Origin: CAYSIX01 sp964431205
GTDB taxonomy: Bacteria > Planctomycetota > Phycisphaerae > Phycisphaerales > Phycisphaeraceae
NCBI GenBank assembly: GCA_964431205.1
Contig: CAYSIX010000223.1
Location: 1-6,597, forward strand
Reading direction: 5' to 3'
Length of the DNA stretch: 6,597 nt
This document shows positions 1 to 4,564 of this stretch, one piece after another. Numbering within the stretch: the first letter of the stretch is position 1; every line of letters begins with the position of its first letter. The notes under the pieces were generated by a model. That model made no database searches. It saw only the letters and a program-made list of their open reading frames with translations, and was not told the origin of the DNA. Made by a program: the position numbers and the translations under genes.

Positions 1-400
1 GCAGGTGCTCACGATCAGCCCCGACAGCACGGTGCTGGACGCGGCGTTGATGATGAACGAGCACAAGATCGGCGCGCTGGTGGTCGTCAACGCCGGTCGG
101 ATCGTCGGCATGTTCACCGAGCGTGACGTGCTGCGGCGCGTCGTGGCCGAGCGGCTCGACCCCGCGGCGGTACGCATCGGCGACGTCATGACCACCGGCG
201 TGATCTCCTGCGCGATCGAGACGTCGATCGACGAAGCCCGCACCACCTTCATGAAGCGGCGCATCCGCCACCTGCCGGTCGTGAACGAATCCGAGCAACT
301 GTGCGGGCTGATCTCGATCGGTGACATCAACGCCTGGATGCTCGACGGCCAGGAACGCGAGATCCACGACCTGCACGAGTACATTTACGGCCGCACGTGA
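1..400 (+). CDS. Tandem CBS-domain protein, 5' end cut by the window
   Basis: The reading frame is open from the first full codon (base 2, CAG) to the TGA at 398-400, so the start lies upstream. A GTG at base 5 is possible, but the residues before it already fit a CBS repeat. Two CBS motifs are visible. The first runs from QVLTISPDSTVLDAA through IGALVVV to GMFTERDVLRR. The second runs from IGDVMTTGVISC through RRIRHLPVV to LCGLISIGDI. A pair of CBS motifs forms a Bateman module, which in known families binds adenosyl ligands such as AMP, ATP or SAM and regulates a partner. Only a short tail (WMLDGQEREIHDLHEYIYG) follows, with no attached enzyme domain. It is therefore probably a stand-alone soluble CBS protein of about 135-150 residues, common in bacteria and of unknown ligand. 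The family call is firm; the specific role is not known. Confidence 0.9.
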   Translation, partial: QVLTISPDSTVLDAALMMNEHKIGALVVVNAGRIVGMFTERDVLRRVVAERLDPAAVRIGDVMTTGVISCAIETSIDEARTTFMKRRIRHLPVVNESEQLCGLISIGDINAWMLDGQEREIHDLHEYIYGRT

Positions 401-406
401 TCGTCG

Positions 407-423
407 GCCGACGGGGCGTCGGC
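407..423 (+). terminator. Strong hairpin just after the CBS gene
   Basis: GCCGACG at 407-413 and CGTCGGC at 417-423 pair perfectly over 7 bp around a GGG loop, starting 6 bases after the stop codon. The overlapping palindrome CGTCGGCCGACG (402-413) offers an alternative fold. No T-run follows, so this is either a 3'-end stabilising hairpin or a terminator that does not depend on a U tract. The position fits a transcript end. Confidence 0.4.
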
Positions 424-519
424 GCCTTCGACCCGACCCCCACCGTCCGTGTGCCCTGAATCCCTTCGGGCGTCGAGCCGACTCGCTCCGCCCCGCTACG
501 TCGCGCCCGCGCAGCGCCC

Positions 520-525
520 TATACT
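520..525 (+). promoter_or_regulatory. Possible -10 box for the glycosyltransferase gene
   Basis: TATACT is one base from TATAAT and stands out in a GC-rich gap. It would place transcription start near base 532, about 40 bases before the GTG start and upstream of the ribosome binding site. No recognisable -35 box lies 16-18 bases upstream, so this rests on the -10 box alone. Confidence 0.35.
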
Positions 526-558
526 GCCGGCGACGTGTCGCGGCGCCCGGCTCCGCCC

Positions 559-563
559 GGAGG
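559..563 (+). promoter_or_regulatory. Ribosome binding site deciding the glycosyltransferase start
   Basis: GGAGG ends 8 bases before the GTG at 572. The frame stays open upstream to an ATG at 449, but those 41 extra residues are arginine- and proline-rich and run across the candidate -10 box. The ribosome binding site and the hydrophobic segment that begins directly after the GTG favour 572. Confidence 0.65.
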
Positions 564-571
564 TCTTTTTC

Positions 572-1942
572 GTGCTCGCTTGGGGTTTCACCCTGCTGCT
601 GGTCCTGATCGCCTGCCTGTGGGCGTACTTCAACGTCGCCGGCCAATACAAGAGCAACTTCCGCCACAAGCTGGGGCCCGACGACGCCTCGCCACACCCG
701 CCTCCCGACGGCCTGCCCGACGTGACGATCATCAGCCCGGGCCGTGACGAGGCCGAGCACCTGCCGCGAACGCTGCCGCGCCTCTGCGAGCAGGACTACC
801 CCCGCTGCCGCGTGATCTTCGTGGACGACGCGAGCACGGACGCGACGCCGCGGATCACCGCCGATCTGGCCGCGCGATATCCGAACCTGACCGTGGTGCG
901 CAACGACCGGGACCCGCCGCCGGGCTGGGTCGGCAAGTGCTGGGCGATCCACCGCGGGTACGAGGCGCTGCGGGCCCTGGAGCGGGACGGGCAAAACCGT
1001 GACACGAGCGCCGCGCCCGACGGCGGCCCGCCGCCGCGGTCGCTGGTCTGCTTCACCGACGCCGACATCGACTGGCACCCGAGCTGCCTGCGCGTGGCGG
1101 TGCGGCACCTGAACGAGCACGAGGCGGACGTGGTGGCGCTGTTTCCCCGGCTGACGTTCGGGACGGTCAGCGAGGCGGTGGTGCAGTTGCAGCTCGTGCT
1201 GGCGGTGGGGCTGTTCGTGCCGTTCGAGAAGGCGATGGACCCCGAGCACCCCGAGACGCTGACGGGCGGGGCGTTCATGCTGGTGAGGCGGTCGCTGTAC
1301 GAGGCGATCGGCGGGCACGAGGCGATCAAGGGCGAGATGGTGGACGACATCAACCTGGGCCGGCGGCTGAAGTGGGCCGGCGGGCGGGTCCGCGTGGCGC
1401 TGGCCGGCGACCTGCTGTGGTGCCGCATGTACGACGGCTGGGCGGACATGTGGGAGGGGCTGACCAAGAACGCCTACGCGGGGCTGGAGCACAGCCCGTG
1501 GCGGGTGGCGGCGCTGCTGCCGGCGGTGCTCGTGGCCAACGTGCTGCCGCCGGTTCATGCCGTGATCACGACGGCCTGGCTGGCCGCGGCGCCCTCCACC
1601 CTCGCGGCGACCGCCTGGTTCGCCTCGGTCCTGACCCTGCCGCTGCAGGCCCGCGTGCTCAACGCCGCCCGACGCGTCATGCGCCTGCCCGCCGCCTACG
1701 CCTGGACCCTGCCGATCGGCTCGGCGATCTACGCCGCCATCATCCTCGCCAGCGTCTGGCGCTACTACCGCGGCGGCAACCGCTGGAAGGGCCGCAGCTA
1801 CGGGCCCACCCTGCATTCGTACGCCGCATCACCCAACGCCCGCCCCGCTCGGGCCGACGCCGCCGCTCACGCCGCCGCCGACTCGAGCGACCCGCCCGAC
1901 ATCCGCTCCACCTCCTCCATGAACGCGTCCAACGCCCGCTGA
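572..1942 (+). CDS. Membrane-bound family 2 glycosyltransferase (HpnB/CrtQ-like)
   Basis: This 456-residue protein transfers a sugar from a nucleotide donor to an acceptor that is probably a membrane lipid. It opens with one hydrophobic helix (about residues 2-22), then a GT-A domain. That domain has VTIISPGRDEAEHL (from residue 51), VDDAS (D85, D86), a GWVGKCWA segment, the DAD metal-binding motif (D163, D165), a GGAFMLVRR acceptor-side segment, and VDDINLG with the likely catalytic acid (D258/D259), followed by CRMYDGW (R285-W290). Hydrophobic stretches at about 312-340, 345-365 and 375-400 are the C-terminal membrane anchor. The GWxGK, (V/I)DD and RMY...W set is typical of the HpnB (hopanoid-associated) and CrtQ (carotenoid) relatives; the acceptor cannot be read from sequence. 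Homologues usually end near the NRWKGRSY segment. The last 45 or so residues are Ala/Ser/Pro-rich and partly antisense to the next gene. Start GTG is chosen on the ribosome binding site. Confidence 0.88.
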   Translation: MLAWGFTLLLVLIACLWAYFNVAGQYKSNFRHKLGPDDASPHPPPDGLPDVTIISPGRDEAEHLPRTLPRLCEQDYPRCRVIFVDDASTDATPRITADLAARYPNLTVVRNDRDPPPGWVGKCWAIHRGYEALRALERDGQNRDTSAAPDGGPPPRSLVCFTDADIDWHPSCLRVAVRHLNEHEADVVALFPRLTFGTVSEAVVQLQLVLAVGLFVPFEKAMDPEHPETLTGGAFMLVRRSLYEAIGGHEAIKGEMVDDINLGRRLKWAGGRVRVALAGDLLWCRMYDGWADMWEGLTKNAYAGLEHSPWRVAALLPAVLVANVLPPVHAVITTAWLAAAPSTLAATAWFASVLTLPLQARVLNAARRVMRLPAAYAWTLPIGSAIYAAIILASVWRYYRGGNRWKGRSYGPTLHSYAASPNARPARADAAAHAAADSSDPPDIRSTSSMNASNAR

Positions 1943-2298
1943 AACTGCTGTCGCGCCCAGCCCTCGGTCATGTCGTTGATCGCCACCGTGTCCGTCACCG
2001 TCGCCTCGCCCTGACGCGCCCCGCCCCGCTCGATCTGAAACGCGCACTGCGCCTGGCACGGCCCGATCAGCGTGAACACCACCTGCACGCAGAACCCCTC
2101 CGCCAGGCAGAACCGATACGTTCGCACGTGGCTGCACGAATGCGACGTCTCGGCCTCGAAGCCCCCCGTCGTCACGAACGCCGCCAGGTCCTCGAACGCC
2201 GGCCGCACCTCCTGCTCGGCCATCGCGCCGAATCGGCTCGCCGCCGTGTCCTGCAACGCGCTCATCCGCTTGGCGAAGTGGCTGCGCCAGTCGTTCAT
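1867..2298 (-). CDS. Small hypothetical protein with five central cysteines
   Basis: I do not recognise this 143-residue protein. Starting at the ATG complementary to 2296-2298, it has a predicted N-terminal helical part (about 3-40). A middle stretch follows with alternating hydrophobic residues suggesting beta strands, and with cysteines at 55, 64, 70, 81 and 85. An acidic C-terminal helix covers about 110-133. No signal peptide or membrane helix is evident, so it is probably cytoplasmic. The start is supported by GGAG (complement of 2307-2310) 8 bases upstream. The frame stays open further upstream, with ATG candidates at 2445 and 2526, but that region is Gly/Pro-rich and lacks a good ribosome binding site. 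Its 3' end overlaps the convergent glycosyltransferase by 76 bp. The non-repetitive composition, in contrast to the neighbour's tail, argues that this is the real coding frame there. The cysteines could bind metal or form disulfides; neither is shown. Confidence 0.65.
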   Translation of the reverse strand: MNDWRSHFAKRMSALQDTAASRFGAMAEQEVRPAFEDLAAFVTTGGFEAETSHSCSHVRTYRFCLAEGFCVQVVFTLIGPCQAQCAFQIERGGARQGEATVTDTVAINDMTEGWARQQFQRALDAFMEEVERMSGGSLESAAA

Positions 2299-2341
2299 CC
2301 CATCGTCTCCGACGGCCCCGCCGGGCTGAGGCGCCTCGCCC

Positions 2342-2365
2342 GCCCCGCGGGGCCCGATCTCGGGC
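2342..2365. repeat. Paired palindromes upstream of the hypothetical gene
   Basis: Two inverted repeats abut 44-67 bases upstream of the small gene's start: GCCCCGCGGGGC (2342-2353, perfect 12 bp) and GCCCGA-TC-TCGGGC (2352-2365). They could form leader RNA structure on the minus-strand transcript or be a binding site for a dimeric regulator. In DNA this GC-rich, short palindromes also arise by chance. Confidence 0.3.
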
Positions 2366-2414
2366 TCCACCGCCCACCATCGGCCCGGCCGAGCCCCCGG
2401 TGGGGCGATTCCCC

Positions 2415-2433
2415 AGCCCGCCGTCGGGTTTTT
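2415..2433 (+). terminator. Small plus-strand terminator-like hairpin with T-run
   Basis: AGCCCG (2415-2420) pairs with CGGGTT (2425-2430) around a CCGT loop, one pair being G-T, and five T lie at 2429-2433. This is the only stem plus T-run I see in the window. On the plus strand the nearest upstream gene end is the glycosyltransferase at 1942, so it could stop read-through before it runs antisense into leuB. The stem is short. Confidence 0.3.
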
Positions 2434-2489
2434 GCTCGTCCCCATCGCTTCGCGCCGTGCACGCGACACCGTCAAACCCTGCCGATCGT

Positions 2490-2507
2490 CCCGCCTGGGC
2501 AAGCGGG
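2490..2507 (-). terminator. Hairpin downstream of leuB
   Basis: Read on the minus strand, CCCGCTT pairs with AGGCGGG around a GCCC loop (7 pairs, one a G-T wobble, which makes sense only in minus-strand RNA). It begins 26 bases after the leuB stop. No T-run follows, so this is a weak call for a 3'-end hairpin. Confidence 0.3.
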
Positions 2508-2533
2508 GCAAGCGCTCACCTCCCAACGCGCCC

Positions 2534-3691
2534 TCACGACGCCGCGGATTCGACCGGCTCCAGCGCCTCGAGCACCATCCGCCCGATCTCGCCCGTCCCG
2601 TGCCCGCTTCGGTCCAGCCGCTTGCCGGCGAACCGCGGCGTCACGCGCACGATCGCCTCGGCCACGCGCCGCCCCGCCCGCTGCATCGCCTCGCCCGTGG
2701 GGCCGCCCGTGATCCGCCCCGTCTCCCGCAGCAGCAGCCCCATCGAGTCGATCGCCGCCAAAGGGTTCGCCTTGCCCTGGCCGGCGATGTCCGGCGAGCT
2801 GCCGTGCACCGGCTCGAACATGCTCGGCCCGCCCGTCGCCGGATCATCCCGCTCGAACCGCGGGTTCAGGTTCCCCGACGCCGCCACCCCCATCCCCCCC
2901 GCGATCGCCGCGCCCAGGTCCGTGATGATGTCCCCGAACATGTTCGGCACCACGATCACATCGTACACCTCCGGCACCGTCGCCATGTACATNNNNNNNN
3001 NNTCAGCAAGCCCAAAAGGGAAAAATCGGCCAGCGCGTAAGAAATATCTGCGTACAGCCTCCCCGACCTCTTCAAACGTCCGAAACCACGTGTCCCCGCA
3101 GTACGTCAGCACGTTGGTCTTGTGCACGAGCGTCAGCTTGCCCGGCTTGCCCTGCCGCTTGCGCGACCGCGCCAGCTCGAACGCGTAACGCACGCACCGC
3201 TCGACGCCGAAACGCGTCGCGATCATCTCCTGTGTGCTCACCTCCTGCGCCGTGCCGATCCGCGCGATCCCCCCGTTGCCGCAGTACAGGTCCTCCGTGT
3301 TCTCCCGCACCACCACGAAGTCGATCTGCTCGGGCGTCTTGTCCGCCAGCGGCGATCGCACGCCCGGGTACAGCTTCACCGGCCGCAGGTTGATGTACTG
3401 ATCGAACGTGAACCGCATCTTCAGCAGCAGGCCCCGCTCCAGCACGCCCGGCTTGACGCCCGGGTGCCCCACCGCGCCCAGGTAGATCGCGTCGAACCGG
3501 CGCAGCGACGCCAGGTCCTCGTCGTCGAGCACCCTGCCCGTGTCGAGGTAGCGCTGGCCGCCGAAGTCGAACCGCTCGGCCTCGAAGTCGAAGCCCTCGG
3601 CCGCCGCGACCGCCTCGAGCACCTTCATGCCCTCGGCCACCACCTCCGGGCCCGTCCCGTCCCCGCCGATCACCGCGAGTTTCAGTGTCAT
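2534..3691 (-). CDS. leuB: 3-isopropylmalate dehydrogenase, interrupted by an assembly gap
   Basis: The enzyme oxidises and decarboxylates 3-isopropylmalate to 2-oxoisocaproate with NAD, the third step of leucine synthesis, in the cytoplasm. The visible protein has IGGDGTGPE near the N-terminus, substrate arginines in MRF (R93), NLRP (R103) and VVREN (R129), and the active-site tyrosine region (Y136). VHKTN carries the catalytic lysine (K191), [11 protein letters not shown] the metal-binding aspartates (D254, D258), and [14 protein letters not shown] (from 293) the NAD-binding loop. The [17 protein letters not shown] segment resembles the actinobacterial-type LeuB. Between VGE (residue 211) and MYMATV (234) the expected YPDV...VDA segment, which holds the third catalytic aspartate, is missing. 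In its place are an unrelated low-GC stretch and ten N. The frame is nominally kept through the gap, and the 385-codon length exceeds the usual 350-360. I read this as an assembly fault in an intact gene. Other members of the isocitrate/isopropylmalate dehydrogenase family are possible but fit less well. Confidence 0.88.
   Translation of the reverse strand: MTLKLAVIGGDGTGPEVVAEGMKVLEAVAAAEGFDFEAERFDFGGQRYLDTGRVLDDEDLASLRRFDAIYLGAVGHPGVKPGVLERGLLLKMRFTFDQYINLRPVKLYPGVRSPLADKTPEQIDFVVVRENTEDLYCGNGGIARIGTAQEVSTQEMIATRFGVERCVRYAFELARSRKRQGKPGKLTLVHKTNVLTYCGDTWFRTFEEVGEAVRRYFLRAGRFFPFGLAXXXXMYMATVPEVYDVIVVPNMFGDIITDLGAAIAGGMGVAASGNLNPRFERDDPATGGPSMFEPVHGSSPDIAGQGKANPLAAIDSMGLLLRETGRITGGPTGEAMQRAGRRVAEAIVRVTPRFAGKRLDRSGHGTGEIGRMVLEALEPVESAAS
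2993..3002. other. Assembly gap (ten N)
   Basis: Ten unknown bases lie inside leuB where the catalytic VDA motif should be. The round number suggests a nominal gap length, so neither the true distance nor the frame across it is known. Confidence 0.97.
3003..3058. other. Foreign-looking segment beside the gap
   Basis: This stretch is about 50% GC with A and T runs (CCCAAAAGGGAAAAATC on the plus strand), against about 70% around it. In the leuB frame it gives a peptide unlike any LeuB ([18 protein letters not shown]). Shifted by one base on the minus strand it reads [18 protein letters not shown], a plausible hydrophobic protein segment. It is probably a misassembled contig end. Confidence 0.6.
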
Positions 3692-3773
3692 GATCCTGGC
3701 TCTTTCTGCTTCTCCCCGCCGGTCCCGTGCGCGTGTCCGCGGCCCGCGCCGCCCTCACCCCACGGTGAGCATA

Positions 3774-4343
3774 ATGTACCACGACCCGACGCCACGCCGA
3801 AAACGATACGAGCCCGGCCCGATCGGCCCGATCCCGCACACGGAGCCCGCCGTGCCCGACCCTCACTGCCTGACCTGCGGCTACAATCTCCGCGGCATCT
3901 GCACGCCCGACCAGCCGACGGGGCACTGCCCCGAGTGTGGCGAGGGATTTGACAAGACGGTCATCGAACGATTTCAGGGACACGTAACACGGCGCGGTGA
4001 ACTGCTGGCCCAAATCATCGCCGTGCCCGCGTTTCACACGCTGGTGTACGTTGCGTTCATGGTGACTTCGGCCCATGTTGTCCACTCGATGGTCGACTCA
4101 CCCACGATCTGGATCGAGTTATCGATCTTTATGGCACCGATGGGTGTGCTGGCCCTGCTTTGTGTCTGGCACAGTCGTTATCTCGCGTTCCGAGTTCATC
4201 AGATCAGAGCGCTTCGTCGGGGCGAGTCGGCGAACCTGACCAACCTTCCCGTCGGTTGGTTTCTATTGTTCACCGTGCTCGAGATTGTGCTCGTGCACCT
4301 GTACATCGGTCTCACGTGCGCCAGCCTCTCGGTCGTTGCATAG
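3774..4343 (+). CDS. Zinc-ribbon protein with three membrane helices
   Basis: This 189-residue protein has a Pro/Arg-rich N-terminus and a four-cysteine zinc ribbon, CLTCGYNLRG...CPECG (C32, C35, C52, C55). Hydrophobic segments follow at about 78-101, 112-132 and 160-186. The GYNLRG ribbon fused to membrane helices is frequent in planctomycetes; its function is unknown. It is probably an inner-membrane protein with the ribbon in the cytoplasm (topology inferred). The ATG at 3774 has a GGTGAG 4 bases upstream, and the codons from it are strongly G/C-ending, which suggests coding. A strong alternative is the in-frame GTG at 3852, with GGAG at 3842-3845 and 6-base spacing. That start places the ribbon right at the N-terminus, and a CATAAT at 3770-3775 could then be its -10 box. 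From about 3940 onward the codons are less GC-biased than in the neighbours. The gene diverges from leuB across 82 bp. Confidence 0.75.
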   Translation: MYHDPTPRRKRYEPGPIGPIPHTEPAVPDPHCLTCGYNLRGICTPDQPTGHCPECGEGFDKTVIERFQGHVTRRGELLAQIIAVPAFHTLVYVAFMVTSAHVVHSMVDSPTIWIELSIFMAPMGVLALLCVWHSRYLAFRVHQIRALRRGESANLTNLPVGWFLLFTVLEIVLVHLYIGLTCASLSVVA

Positions 4344-4391
4344 CCTCGTGAGCGGGAATCTTCCTCACTACGAAAGAACGCGCGGAGGGAA

Positions 4392-4405
4392 CGCCTGGCC
4401 AGGCG
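4392..4405. promoter_or_regulatory. Perfect 14-bp palindrome, possible operator
   Basis: CGCCTGGCCAGGCG is perfectly symmetric with no spacer, which favours protein binding over an RNA hairpin. It lies in the 221-base gap between the zinc-ribbon gene and the peptidase, 160 bases before the latter. The same gap holds a weak hairpin (GTGA/TCAC, 4348-4368) after the zinc-ribbon stop and a 7-bp inverted repeat CTGCCGG/CCGGCAG (4455-4461 and 4473-4479). Neither has a T-run. Confidence 0.25.
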
Positions 4406-4552
4406 ATTGGTTGGATTCCATTGACGGCGGAGACGCTTTCCGATGTCTTGCCCGCTGCCGGCCTCGCCACGCCCGGCAGAGAGCTTCGCAAACCTCGCGT
4501 GCTCAAAACCGCTGGCTTTCCACGACGAAGGCCGGTCACGTGATCCTTCGCG

Positions 4553-4558
4553 TATGAT
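4553..4558 (+). promoter_or_regulatory. Possible -10 box giving a leaderless peptidase mRNA
   Basis: TATGAT is one base from TATAAT and ends 6 bases before the peptidase ATG. That spacing would put transcription start at or next to the A of the start codon. No Shine-Dalgarno sequence is visible before this ATG, in agreement with a leaderless transcript. No clear -35 box is seen. Confidence 0.4.
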
Positions 4559-4564
4559 CCGACC

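Noticed and set aside
449..571. Upstream ATG extension of the glycosyltransferase (41 residues)
   Set aside because: The extension is Arg/Pro-rich, covers the likely -10 box and ignores the GGAGG placed 8 bases before the GTG at 572.
796..1467. 223-codon minus-strand frame opposite the glycosyltransferase
   Set aside because: It is Ser/Arg/Pro-rich shadow translation; the plus strand holds all glycosyltransferase motifs.
2299..2526. N-terminal extension of the small minus-strand gene to ATGs at 2445 or 2526
   Set aside because: The translation is Gly/Pro-rich, no good ribosome binding site precedes those ATGs, and the region contains palindromes and hairpins. The ATG at 2298 has a well-placed GGAG.
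1372..2712. 446-codon plus-strand open frame running across three genes
   Set aside because: It is Arg/Ala/Pro-rich low-complexity translation spanning the glycosyltransferase and, in antisense, the small gene and leuB, with no recognisable motif; a high-GC artefact.
3072..4085. 337-codon minus-strand frame across leuB and the divergent gene
   Set aside because: It is out of frame with leuB, Arg/Gly-rich, and crosses the divergent intergenic region and the zinc-ribbon gene.
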